64,000 nt of DNA from JAPORK01 sp026710285 (GTDB lineage Bacteria; Pseudomonadota; Gammaproteobacteria; Pseudomonadales; Endozoicomonadaceae): contig OZ241746.1 of NCBI GenBank assembly GCA_965201045.1, forward strand, positions 4,092,001 to 4,156,000. The letters are read 5' to 3'. Positions 16,506 to 26,132 of the stretch are shown here, piece after piece. The notes under the pieces are model-generated. The model was not told where the DNA came from. It saw nothing but the letters and a program-made list of their open reading frames with translations, and searched no databases. Numbering within the stretch: position 1 is the first letter of the stretch; each line of letters opens with the position of its first letter. The translations under genes and the position numbers were made by a program.

Positions 16506-18272
16506 ATGAGACCACCCCTTCAGTTATCCCGGCGACTGCCTTTTGGTATTATTGCACCTGTTATTGAAAGTTTTATTGGACTTAAAACGCTTAATAAATT
16601 ATATCAACAGTATGATATTGATGAAGAACAGAGAAGCTCTTCCCGTAATATACTGAATCTGCTAAATATAACTTATACTGTTAAAACAGGAAGTTATGAA
16701 CAAATTCCTGCAGAAGGACCATTGATCATTGTCGCTAATCACCCTTTTGGTGGAGTGGAAGGACTCATTCTTATTGACATGATTCTCAAAGTCAGAAAAG
16801 ATGTAAAAATATTAGCTAATCAGCTTTTAAAACTTATTAAAGGTCTGGATGAGTTCTTTATTGGAGTCGATATTTTAAAAAAAAATACGTATCACAAAAA
16901 AAACTGGCAGGCATTTAATCAAGCCTCAACATGGGTACAAAATGGAGGTGTGCTGATTTTATTCCCATCAGGAGAAGTGGCAAGCTGGCAATGGTCTTAT
17001 AAAAAAGTGATGGAAGCACCCTGGCAGAAAACAATTGCTCGGTTAATACAGTCCACAAAGGCTACCGTTTTACCGGTATTTTTTGAGGGTAATAACAGTC
17101 CTGTTTTTCATTTACTTGGGCTGATTCATGAGCGAATTCGAACACTATGGCTTGCAAGAGAATTAATAAATAAACGGGGACGTAAAATATTTTTGCACAT
17201 TGGTAAAACGGTTAATATGCCAGAGCTTGCTATGGCAAATCGCAAAGGGACCATTGTGAATTATCTCTGTCTGCATACGTTGTTACTGGGGTATAAAAAT
17301 CAACAAATAACCGAACAATATAGACATTTCAATAATACTCATACTAAAAAAACAGTAAATCGTCTTGCTGAAAAAACAACAATTTATCAGGAAATAAACA
17401 GACTTGATCGTGCTTTTTTGTTGTTTGAAAAAAATCAATTTCAGGCATGGTGTGCACCTGCTGATAAAATACCGGTAACGTTAAATGAGATAGGTTGCCT
17501 GAGAGAAATCACCTTTAGGGCGGCCGGAGAAGGCTCCGGAAAAGCAATAGATATTGATAAATTTGATCAGTACTATCAACATCTCTTTTTATGGAATCAG
17601 AAAAAACAAGAAGTTGTTGGTGCTTATCGCATTGGTCATACGGACCAAATTTTAAAAGAAAAAGGGATTGCTGCAATTTATTCACATACACTCTTTGATT
17701 ATACAAAATTATTCATTGATAGTCTTAACCATCCTGCACTTGAAATGGGAAGATCTTTTATCAGACAGGAATATCATCAAAATCCCAGTGCACTGTTTTT
17801 TTTGTGGAGGGGTATTTGTGCTTATCTGGTTAAAAATCCTCGTTATAAAGTATTATTTGGTCCTGTAAGCATCAGCAGCAGTTATAATGAATTATCACGG
17901 CAATTAATAGTTGAATTTTTAATGGCTAATCACTATGATCATAAACTTGCTGCGCATGTTAATCCTGTCACGCCTTATAAACCCGATCATAAAGTGCCAT
18001 GGACTAAGCAGCAACTGACAGATATTTATCAAACTGATTTACTTTCATCCTTGGTTAGAATAATTGAAAAAGATAAGGGTATTCCCATTTTGGTAAAACA
18101 CTACCTAAAACTAAAGGGTAAATTTGCCGGTTTTAATATTGATAAAGATTTTAATAATACGTTAGATGGTCTTATTGTCGTTGATCTGTCCACTACCGAT
18201 CATCGTATTTTAGGTAAATATATGGGTGCAAAAAACGTAACTACCTATTTTGAAGATGTTCAGTCATCGTAG
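16506..18272 (+). CDS. Two-domain acyltransferase (OlsF-like ornithine lipid synthase candidate)
   Basis: 588 aa. The N-terminal half (about 1-270) is a PlsC-type glycerolipid acyltransferase: NHPFGGVEG acceptor-site motif and LFPSGEVA. The C-terminal half (about 300-580) matches the OlsB/hemolysin-like acyltransferase fold: VVGAYRIGHTDQI, LEMGRSFIRQEY, LWRGICAYLV and LFGPVSISSSYN. OlsF proteins combine O-acyl and N-acyl transfer to make ornithine lipids, phosphate-free membrane lipids, in one polypeptide. The domain order here is the same. A two-domain protein making another aminolipid is possible. It is transcribed alone and followed by a long hairpin. Confidence 0.72.
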   Translation: MRPPLQLSRRLPFGIIAPVIESFIGLKTLNKLYQQYDIDEEQRSSSRNILNLLNITYTVKTGSYEQIPAEGPLIIVANHPFGGVEGLILIDMILKVRKDVKILANQLLKLIKGLDEFFIGVDILKKNTYHKKNWQAFNQASTWVQNGGVLILFPSGEVASWQWSYKKVMEAPWQKTIARLIQSTKATVLPVFFEGNNSPVFHLLGLIHERIRTLWLARELINKRGRKIFLHIGKTVNMPELAMANRKGTIVNYLCLHTLLLGYKNQQITEQYRHFNNTHTKKTVNRLAEKTTIYQEINRLDRAFLLFEKNQFQAWCAPADKIPVTLNEIGCLREITFRAAGEGSGKAIDIDKFDQYYQHLFLWNQKKQEVVGAYRIGHTDQILKEKGIAAIYSHTLFDYTKLFIDSLNHPALEMGRSFIRQEYHQNPSALFFLWRGICAYLVKNPRYKVLFGPVSISSSYNELSRQLIVEFLMANHYDHKLAAHVNPVTPYKPDHKVPWTKQQLTDIYQTDLLSSLVRIIEKDKGIPILVKHYLKLKGKFAGFNIDKDFNNTLDGLIVVDLSTTDHRILGKYMGAKNVTTYFEDVQSS

Positions 18273-18306
18273 TTTACATTTCATCTAATAAAATTTTTCC
18301 AGCTTA

Positions 18307-18379
18307 GGCTTTGACTCTGCTCAGCCACCGCAAAAACTGGTAGCCAATACAAACCAGGTGGCTGAGCGGAGTCAAAGCC
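18307..18379. repeat. Long hairpin downstream of acyltransferase gene
   Basis: Two 23-base arms (GGCTTTGACTCTGCTCAGCC... and its complement) with one mismatch and a 27-base loop. The arms resemble the core palindrome of the MITE family (GGCTGAG...TCGAAGCC), so this is probably a related REP-like sequence. No T-run follows. Confidence 0.6.
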
Positions 18380-18516
18380 AATTGAGAATGGTTGAAAATT
18401 TATAAAAATAATAACAAATAGTACTACCTGTACAAGAACAAACCAGTTTTGTAGCAGTTCAGGGTTTTATTCTCAGACTGACAATTTCAACTCCTACAAC
18501 CAGTAAATAATCTGTA

Positions 18517-19968
18517 TTAATTGTTACTCACAGGAACATATGTCATATTTTTTAACTGTATCAGTGCCTGATGTAACTTTTTCTGTTCAAAAATTCCTGT
18601 CAGTAAAGCGATAGTTCTTAATTTGTACCGCTCTCTGATTTTAGTCAGTATTTGAACAGTTTTTTTCTGATTTAAAGCACAGAAGCCTTTGGTTATAGAA
18701 TGAGCAAAATCATAAAGACCTGTCATGGAAGCAATCGATTGAATATCATAATAAACCTCAGGGAGATGCGCTAACCTGGTTAACTCATCGTCAGTTAACC
18801 AGGCATCTGGTCTGATTATAAAACCGTCTAACGGACTGAATTTTTCTTTTACGTTGTTAGTTGCATCATCAATTAGGTAATTAAAGCCAAAGTAATGAAT
18901 CGAAAGTATAGCGAGTGACGGTCTTTTTTCTGCAACACGATGATATTCCCGCATTCTTTTCTTTACGGCATTACGCAACCGGATTTCCTCCTGATAAAAA
19001 TCACCTTCCATTGTTTTTGCATAACCTAATCTTTTACTCACTAACCATGTGAAGACTGTGAAATGATCTTTATCAGAATATGCATTAATAAAATCTGCAG
19101 CTGTTACTAAATTTGTAGTTTTAGTGCTGTCAGGTTGTGTGAGACCGGTGTCAAATGCCATCAGTTGTGCCAATATATCAGGTATATTAGCTAATTGAAT
19201 ATTCATAATTGCAGCATCATTCATTAATGATACACTTGCTGGCAACCATTTGTGTGGATCTTTGATAATACTGGTTACCGTTTCATCTTTTTCCATATTG
19301 AGTGGCGGATGTTCATAATGTGGTCCTCTATAATCTGAGTTTGCCTGCTCAAGTTTTTTAATAATGAAACCATTTGGGTGGACCTCTCTTTCTTCTGGCG
19401 GTATATGCCTGAGAATTGCATCAAATACTAAAAAGAAAGCTTCGTGTTTTGGCAGGTGACTGGTTTGCATAATTTGCATTACAATGTTATTTATAATTTG
19501 TGTTCCATCAGTTTCTGCTGTTATTTCAAGAAACTCAACTTCATGTTTCCGAGAATCTATAAACAAATGGCTACTCACATCATCCGGGTTGTCTGGATCA
19601 CATGAGTTGTATTTCAGGTCAAACACACGGTGCAATTGTTTCAGATCAAACATATAATGCAATAAATAGTGTCTGAGCTCAACCCATTCAAAACCAGTCC
19701 AGTTACATCTTTTGATAATATCCATCAGGTACTTCTGTTTTGATGCAGCATTGATGGCGATTTTATCCTGTAGTGTCAGATCCTGTACTGTGTTTGTTGA
19801 CTCATTGCAGTTTTCCTCAGAAGAGGATGTTTCTTCAGCAGGTTGAGTTTCATGATACGTAATTTTAATTGGTTTTACTGTATTTCTGTACATTGCAGTT
19901 GATGGTAGCGGATGCAATAACAAAAATAAAATCAAGTAAAAAATCACATTGCCGGTTGTTAATTTCAT
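18517..19968 (-). CDS. Secreted protein of unknown function
   Basis: 483 aa with a clear Sec signal peptide (NVIFYLILFLLLHPLPST, cut near STA-M). The mature part starts with a polar, Glu/Ser-rich segment and continues as a mixed helical domain with few cysteines. No family was recognised. It has no membrane segment after the signal, so it is periplasmic or exported. The next genes upstream are unrelated metabolic genes. It may belong to the same exported-protein repertoire as the zinc-finger proteins, but only the signal peptide supports that. Confidence 0.65.
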   Translation of the reverse strand: MKLTTGNVIFYLILFLLLHPLPSTAMYRNTVKPIKITYHETQPAEETSSSEENCNESTNTVQDLTLQDKIAINAASKQKYLMDIIKRCNWTGFEWVELRHYLLHYMFDLKQLHRVFDLKYNSCDPDNPDDVSSHLFIDSRKHEVEFLEITAETDGTQIINNIVMQIMQTSHLPKHEAFFLVFDAILRHIPPEEREVHPNGFIIKKLEQANSDYRGPHYEHPPLNMEKDETVTSIIKDPHKWLPASVSLMNDAAIMNIQLANIPDILAQLMAFDTGLTQPDSTKTTNLVTAADFINAYSDKDHFTVFTWLVSKRLGYAKTMEGDFYQEEIRLRNAVKKRMREYHRVAEKRPSLAILSIHYFGFNYLIDDATNNVKEKFSPLDGFIIRPDAWLTDDELTRLAHLPEVYYDIQSIASMTGLYDFAHSITKGFCALNQKKTVQILTKIRERYKLRTIALLTGIFEQKKLHQALIQLKNMTYVPVSNN

Positions 19969-20166
19969 TAATAACTACTCTTGACTATTCGTTGTATTAA
20001 TTTTTATTTGTTAATAGCCTTATATACGCATTACCTGCGGAATTAACTAACAAGACATTGAAAATTATCTTATTTTTATATGCGTTCTTCATGCTGGTAA
20101 GCCATATAATGGCTAAGAAAAATAATATTTCAAAAGCAAAGTAGTACTTTTTACAAAATTTTCAAC

Positions 20167-20994
20167 CTAATCACAAGCTGTAAAGAATGTTCCTAACTTT
20201 TCTCCTATGCTGGCAGCACCGCTATTTATCCAGCCACCATCAACAGGTAACACAACACCATTAATATAACTGCTCACAGAAGAAGAAAGCATCAGACATG
20301 CATTACTAATATCCCGTTTTGTTCCCATTCTGCGTAATGGAACAGAATCAACACAGGCTTTTTGTAATTCTTCTGTAGGAAAAAAGCGATCAACGACTTC
20401 TGTTCCCTGAATAGGACCGGGAATAATACTGTTAACACGTATACCTTTTGGTCCCCACTCCAGAGCCAGCGTTCGCGTGATCATATCAACCCCCGCTTTT
20501 GCAGCACACACATGTGCCTGTGCTATCATGGGTACGGATGCCTGAGGTGCTGAAATATTAATAACAGATGAACCCGGTTTTTTTAAAAAAGGGAAAGCTG
20601 CTCTTAATGTATGATAAGTTCCCAATAAGTCAATATCAATTACAGCACGAAAACCATTAGATGACATATTGTTTGCCAGTGCAGGGAAATTACCTGCTGC
20701 TCCGGCAATTAAAATATCAATGCTACCCCATTCTTCAGCAACCTTTTTGATACCCTGTTCAAGCTGTTCATAGTTACGAACATCAGCGACAAAACCCAAA
20801 GCAACAGCCCCTTTAGCTTGTAATGCGCTGACGGTTTCGTCTACTTTGCTCTGTGTTCGGCTACACACGGCAACACAGGCACCCATTTCAGCAAAATGTT
20901 CAGCAATACCACGATTGATACCACTGGTACCGCCTGAGATCATGACATGTTTCCGGGCGAATTCCTGTCTGTTAATCACTGAAGTTGTATTCAT
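20167..20994 (-). CDS. SDR family, 2,4-dienoyl-CoA reductase-like
   Basis: 275 aa. The Rossmann NADP site is ISGGTSGINRGIA. GAAGNFPA, VIDIDLLGTYHT, AAKAGVDMITR, LALEWGPKGIRVN and PGPIQGTE match the peroxisome-type 2,4-dienoyl-CoA reductase branch. The usual SDR tyrosine is absent (AHVCAAKAG in place of Y-x3-K), as in that branch, which supports the call over a generic alcohol dehydrogenase. It removes double bonds from polyunsaturated acyl-CoA. It is preceded by GGTGG 4 bases before the ATG and lies 46 bp after the enoyl-CoA isomerase/hydratase gene on the same strand, forming an operon. Confidence 0.82.
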   Translation of the reverse strand: MNTTSVINRQEFARKHVMISGGTSGINRGIAEHFAEMGACVAVCSRTQSKVDETVSALQAKGAVALGFVADVRNYEQLEQGIKKVAEEWGSIDILIAGAAGNFPALANNMSSNGFRAVIDIDLLGTYHTLRAAFPFLKKPGSSVINISAPQASVPMIAQAHVCAAKAGVDMITRTLALEWGPKGIRVNSIIPGPIQGTEVVDRFFPTEELQKACVDSVPLRRMGTKRDISNACLMLSSSVSSYINGVVLPVDGGWINSGAASIGEKLGTFFTACD

Positions 20995-21040
20995 GGTTCC
21001 ACCTTTTTTAATGATTATCTATGGTGTTAATACCTGTGTC

Positions 21041-21811
21041 TCATTTTTTTAAAAACCGGGTTGCTGCTGTTATAAACTCTTTCTCTGTTAATGCTGTGGA
21101 AAATAGCTCGGCTTCTTTATACATTACTTCATCAACCTTTGCATGCATCGCCTGTTTTAAAAGTGCTTTTGTTCTTTGTACTGCACGGGGAGGAAGCTGT
21201 TCAATTTCCTTTGCTGTTTCTCTTGAAAGTGCTAATGGATTATCTGTAATACGATTAATCATACCGGCAGCAAGTGCTTCTTCAGCAGAAAAAGCTTTTC
21301 CAAGCAGTAGCCATTCACTGGCTTTGGCATATCCTGCTATTGCGGGTAATAGTAACGATGAGGCATATTCTGGGCATAGCCCCAGTGAAACAAAAGGTAA
21401 CTTAAAAATAACATCTTGTTTTGCATAAACAAGATCACAGTGCAGCAAGAGTGTCGTGCCAATTCCAATCGCAAAACCTTCCACTGCTGCAATGACAGGT
21501 TTAGAAAAGTTTTTAAGAGCGTTCATAAAAGATAAAATAGGCGTAGCGTCTGTTGATGAGTTGACTGAAGTCATAAAATCTTTCAGATCATTTCCGCTGG
21601 TAAAGTTTCCATGGCTACCCGTGATAATCAATACTTTTACAGCAGGCTGATCTTCCAGAGAAAGAATAGTCTCAGCCAGTTCCTGGTACATTGCAGTGTT
21701 GATAGCATTTTTCTTTTCAGGTCGACATAAGTGCAGTTCGTAAGTAGCATGATCACATTTGTGTTTGATAAATTGGGCTTCTTTATTATTTTTATTGCCA
21801 TTTTTCATCAT
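21041..21811 (-). CDS. Enoyl-CoA hydratase/isomerase (delta3,delta2-enoyl-CoA isomerase-like)
   Basis: A 256-aa crotonase-fold protein. The oxyanion-hole segment FTSGNDLKDF and GFAIGIGTTLLLHCDLVYA are typical. SGNDL plus LGLCPEYASS (one likely catalytic Glu) resembles peroxisome-type enoyl-CoA isomerases more than hydratases. It is upstream in the same operon as the dienoyl-CoA reductase; together they would provide the auxiliary steps for beta-oxidation of unsaturated fatty acids. Isomerase rather than hydratase is a lean, not a certainty. Confidence 0.8.
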   Translation of the reverse strand: MMKNGNKNNKEAQFIKHKCDHATYELHLCRPEKKNAINTAMYQELAETILSLEDQPAVKVLIITGSHGNFTSGNDLKDFMTSVNSSTDATPILSFMNALKNFSKPVIAAVEGFAIGIGTTLLLHCDLVYAKQDVIFKLPFVSLGLCPEYASSLLLPAIAGYAKASEWLLLGKAFSAEEALAAGMINRITDNPLALSRETAKEIEQLPPRAVQRTKALLKQAMHAKVDEVMYKEAELFSTALTEKEFITAATRFLKK

Positions 21812-22054
21812 GAATCACCAAAAGAAAGATGAATAATATGTAAGTTTTTTTATAACTCTCCGGATATAAGCAATACACACAGACTCAATGCTCCGGACAT
21901 GTATAAGTAGCTTAGCAGCTTGTTACTTAAAAGTATCCGAAATATTGTGTATCACTAAAAAAACAGGATCTTTTGGTTAAATTGCATTTTTCAGGACCAA
22001 CTATTTAAGGAACATATTATGTAACTTTCTTACAGATAGATAGTAGCGCCATAA

Positions 22055-22093
22055 CATCCCAACCTGGTGACTTCTGGTATCCAGGCTGGGATG
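22055..22093. other. 13-bp-arm hairpin
   Basis: CATCCCAACCTGG pairs with CCAGGCTGGGATG across a 13-base loop with one mismatch. It lies in the 510-bp gap between the enoyl-CoA gene and the next secreted protein gene. No T-run; role unknown. The rest of this gap shows no gene. Confidence 0.5.
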
Positions 22094-22321
22094 ATGGTGT
22101 AGATATCAATAGTTCAGATAGTTTTTAATGATTTTTAAGTTGCAAAGAGTTAAGATATTAATTTATCTGGATTTTCGGTTTGCAACAATTGAAAATAAAT
22201 TTCTTTTAAATCAAATTTTTAAAAACAAATCCGTTAATCTGATATACTACTCAAAAATACTATCAATAAAATCACCGATGGTAGCTATAAGTACTTTAAT
22301 AATTCTTTTCGGAATATGCTT

Positions 22322-23434
22322 CTAATACTTATTTATCAGCTCAGACAGGGTATTTTTTTCTATAGCATTCAACAAATCATTAAAAAATTCCTGGTTTAAA
22401 GGGATGTCAATGAATTTTTTCAATGATTCCTGACTTACTTCTATGTCCATTACGCCCTTTAAAACACGAACAATATTCTCCTTAGTCAGCAGTTTGGAAT
22501 TGGATTTGTTGTCATGATTCAGAAGATAAAAAAATATTGTATGTGCGATAAAGCATTCATTATGCTTATCCTTCTTCTCATATATCAAATTAAGCATTTC
22601 TCTGGTCAATAGATCTCCTGTTATAAATTTAAGAATAATATCCATACTTGAATAACAATTGTCTAATATATTAAAACCACACTTTTCCGGTTTGAGTAGA
22701 CCTGCATCATATAAGTTAAAAACACTTTTCATAAAATTAAATTGTTTAGAATTACAAAAATTATCAATGGATAATACCTCTATCAGATTAAAATAATTTG
22801 ATGTGTTCAATACTTCTTTTTCGAGCAGTTTGTATACAATATCTCTCACATCATTACCTAAGGACTCGTTATTAGGTAGACTATCTATTATACTGTTAAA
22901 GTCTTCCCAAGAAGGCAAATTGTCTGATTTTGAATTAAGAAATGGTTTAAGTTTTTCTTTATATAAAACATGCATAAAATCAGCTCGCTTCTTTTTCTGT
23001 TTCTTTGAGGCTCTCAAAGAAGAAAATTCCCTTACAGATTTACTTTCCATAAGTTCACTTACCGGTGGATATACGGAAGTTGCTCCTGCTGGTTCTGCAA
23101 CTGTATTCTGTTCCTGCATGATTTCAGAATAAGTAAATTCCCATACTTCAGATTTAACAGTTGCATTTGTCACTGGATAAACGGGAACTGCTGGTACTGC
23201 AACTGTTAACTCCAGAGTTTCACCTGTTCGTGGTAGTTTTGCATTTTCTATCATTGGCGGAGTTGCAGTTGCTCCGAGAGGGATGAGTAGCAATCCGCTT
23301 AGGCAAACTTTTTTAAACAGCATAAATTTGGATCCACGATTTTTTTTAATAAGGTTTTTTTCTTGCGACACTGTATATATATTTTTTTTATACCAACAAA
23401 AAGCTGTGTTCAACAAACGTATTAATTTGTTCAT
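22322..23434 (-). CDS. Secreted protein of unknown function, copy 1 of a duplicated gene
   Basis: 370 aa from ATG 23434, which has a GGAG site. A second ATG at 23323 (MLFKKVCLSGLLLIPLGA) starts a textbook signal peptide with a cut near TAT. If the first ATG is used, the signal is an unusual 57-residue extended one. The mature N-terminus carries Pro/Val-rich repeats (VAVPAVPVYPVTNATV). The rest is a helical domain of short Leu-rich units that could be a repeat (solenoid) fold. No family was recognised. A near-identical but shortened copy lies at 28,338-29,195. Confidence 0.6.
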   Translation of the reverse strand: MNKLIRLLNTAFCWYKKNIYTVSQEKNLIKKNRGSKFMLFKKVCLSGLLLIPLGATATPPMIENAKLPRTGETLELTVAVPAVPVYPVTNATVKSEVWEFTYSEIMQEQNTVAEPAGATSVYPPVSELMESKSVREFSSLRASKKQKKKRADFMHVLYKEKLKPFLNSKSDNLPSWEDFNSIIDSLPNNESLGNDVRDIVYKLLEKEVLNTSNYFNLIEVLSIDNFCNSKQFNFMKSVFNLYDAGLLKPEKCGFNILDNCYSSMDIILKFITGDLLTREMLNLIYEKKDKHNECFIAHTIFFYLLNHDNKSNSKLLTKENIVRVLKGVMDIEVSQESLKKFIDIPLNQEFFNDLLNAIEKNTLSELINKY

Positions 23435-23599
23435 AGCATTTTCTCCATTGTTCTTTTTTAACTTAAAAACTTTACTGTTATAAAGATTGTTTAAAAATAA
23501 AACCTTGTTTTTTTAATAAAGATAAACAGAGGTTTATTGAGGGCTACAGTATCAAAATCACATGATGGATTACAACTAAAAAAGTAAAATATCTAATAT

Positions 23600-24420
23600 C
23601 TTAACCCGAATATTTCATACCCAAAAGAGATTTTTAGCGTATTTTATGTTATAATTCAATTAGTTAAAGCATAAAATGCAACTTCTCAATAACCCGGAGC
23701 ATACTACTTTAGACAATTATTTTTTTGTTAACAATATCAGGTAACATGTGTATTTTTCTATCATTTTTATTCAGTTATCTATAAGAATTTTTGCAAAAAA
23801 AGTACTCGAATTTATAACAAATATAAACAGCTACCACTGTCTTCTGCCTCGGGTTATTGAGAAGTTACAATTTATTACGTGATGTGCGTAAAGGATTACC
23901 TGATGCCTGAGACCCTAAACTTATTAAACATTCTCAGCTGAGTTTACTTCGACAGCGTATTTTTGGTATGTCTGGGCTATGACGATCTTAATGATCATGA
24001 AACATTGCGTAATGATCCTGCTTTGCAATCGGCAGTAAACAGGGTTGATCCTCTGGCAAGTCAATCTACTTTATGTCGTTTAGAAAATCGTGCAGAACGT
24101 CAAACAGTATTAAAAATACACGAGATAATGATTAAAAAATTTATCACTTCATTTAATCAACCACCCAATAAATTAATTCTTGATTTTGATGCAACGGATG
24201 ATCGTGTTTATGGTCACTAGAAAGGGCATGCTTTTCATGGTTATTATGATTATCACTGTTTCCTCTCGCTCTATGTTTTTTGTGAAGAAAAACTGCTTGT
24301 TTTGTATCTGCGTCCCGGCAATAGTGATGGTTTCAAACATGCATGGGCAATTTTGAGTTTATTTAGTAAAACGATTGCGAAAACAGTGGTCGAAAGTAAA
24401 AATTGGCTCTTCTCCGCTGT
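23600..24420 (+). mobile_element. IS1380-family element, decayed
   Basis: The left end (CATACCCAAAAGAGATTTTT, near 23.61 kb) is followed by a MITE-like repeat, then transposase sequence: LIKHSQLSLLRQRIF, a frameshift, DDLNDHETLRND, RVDPLASQSTLCRLENRA, LDFDATDDRVYGH (catalytic Asp region), a TAG at 24,218, and GHAFHGYYDYHCFLSLYVF. It breaks off near 24,415 where ISL3 sequence begins. Frameshifts, stops and the missing 3' half show that it is dead. Confidence 0.8.
23680..23866. repeat. MITE-like repeat with 17-bp terminal inverted repeats (copy 1)
   Basis: It starts AACTTCTCAATAACCCG and ends with the exact complement. The inside is non-coding and AT-rich. It lies inside IS1380 sequence and recurs at 29,552-29,737. 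Confidence 0.7.
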
Positions 24421-25060
24421 AATGAGTGAAAGCTGGGTGCTTATACCTGTATAATCTGTTGAAATAAAAGGTCTTTAATCTCTTTTCAAGGGAACAGATA
24501 AATGGGTATAAGCATCCCTAAAGGTATTTTCGGTTTTAAAGGACAAAGTGTCAATGAAATTAAATTGAATAAGGATACACAGGAGATTAATGTTATTTGT
24601 CGTCGGGACAGGCGTATGAAGGTTATAGATCCTGTTTGTTACAGGAAAGAAAGGCACAGTGAATCGTTATGTGAATCGTAAGGTAAGAGATATTGTATTT
24701 GCAGGTTATCCTTGTATTCTTGAAATTCAACAGGCACAGGTATTTATCAACAAAAATGAACGACGGATAGAAAATTTTGATTTTCTTGATAAAGGGCGAT
24801 GTTTTACCCGTCGTTTTTGTCAATTGATAAGTGGATTATGTCGCCATATGAGCATTCAGGCAGTATCAAGACATCTGAAGCTCCGATGGGAAACAGTAAA
24901 AAATATTAACAGAAATTACCTTAAAGAAACTCTTCCAAAATTGGATCCAACTAAATTATCAGGGGTTGAATATATTGGTGTTGACGAAGTGACCAAAGCA
25001 AAAGGGCATGACTATACGACGGTAGTCTACGATAATGTCGGATTAATGAATTTAATATAG
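24420..25060 (+). mobile_element. ISL3-family element, 5' half, frameshifted
   Basis: A frame from 24,501 starts MGISIPKGIFGFKGQSVNEI and stops. A second frame continues GTVNRYVNRKVRDIVFAGYP, RFCQLISGLCRHMSIQAVSR, then YIGVDEVTKAKGHDYTTVVY, which includes the first catalytic Asp of ISL3 transposases. It breaks at about 25,050. The missing 3' half continues near 27,835, with about 2.8 kb between, so the element was probably split by later insertions. Confidence 0.75.
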
Positions 25061-25586
25061 AATTATCCCATACTTTTTCTTCTGTTTATCGTCTGTAAAC
25101 AGGTATCAGGTAAGATAATGTGGATACAATGTTGCGCTGTTCATGTGAGATACATCAGGTAGCTGACGAATTAGGATCATTAGTTGTTCGCTGACAAAAT
25201 TTCAGTAGAAAAGATATTAATGGTTTGTCAGGTATTGCCGACATATGCTCCTGAAAAAAAAGTTCAGGGTTTTTCAGTGGTTGCAGCAGTACTTTTCTCC
25301 AGTTTTGTGCCACTGTATCTATATTAAATTGCTGGCATAGCTGTTTGCATTCCTATTGAATTTCTTCTAATACTGGCTTTAGGTTTGTGTGTTGGTTGGT
25401 ATTTAGTATTTACAATAATTAAATTATGCTGAAGCTACCACCCTTCATGCAATATGGAAATCAAAAGATATACGTCTCCGGTTAAAAAGCCAAATGTAAA
25501 GCCGGGGTTTCGCATAATTTCAATATCACTTTGTCCATTGGCTGAGCGGATTCGAAGTCTGAAGAAAAACCTGCAAATCAGATAAT

Positions 25587-25778
25587 ATCAGCTTTCGTAT
25601 AATTTCAATACAACTATGTCCGCTGGCTGAGCTTGTCGAAGCCTGGAAAAAAAGCAATCGGACTTCGATGGGCTTCGACAGGCTCAGCCCACGGTTGTAC
25701 GTTCGAAAGGCGGTATATTTGGCAGAAGATAAACCTTCCGAAGTAAAAGTCAGAACCTAAAAAATGTAACTAAGACAG
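25587..25778. repeat. MITE-like element, Tn5-end-like family (partial)
   Basis: Contains the hairpin (GGCTGAGCTTGTCGAAGCC... and complement) and a right end ATGTAACTAAGACAG with a small deletion. The left end is not clear. The rest of 25.06-26.13 kb shows only AT-rich sequence and no intact gene. Confidence 0.6.
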
Positions 25779-26132
25779 TTTTAAGGGGCAGGGCCTTAAG
25801 AACGGCTTTGTAGCTGAGTAATTTTACTCTGAAGGTCTTCCCATTTTTATTATTATTTGGTAAAATCACATTTTTAATACGTAGATTTCACTCTGTTTAA
25901 TCTTTTTTATTTAAAAAAAGTCTGGGATTGATGTTATTTTAATGCATAACATTAATTTTAAAATCAATAACTTAAAACAAATAACCAAATCTTTTTATAT
26001 AAAGAAAAATTGAATTTATTATAAATAATCAGAGCAACATTTTATCAGATATAAAAAAAGTAATAAATTTTAAGAGGATAATGGTTTGATGAGTATATTG
26101 TTGAAAACATAGTTTAATTTGGAGACTTTAAC

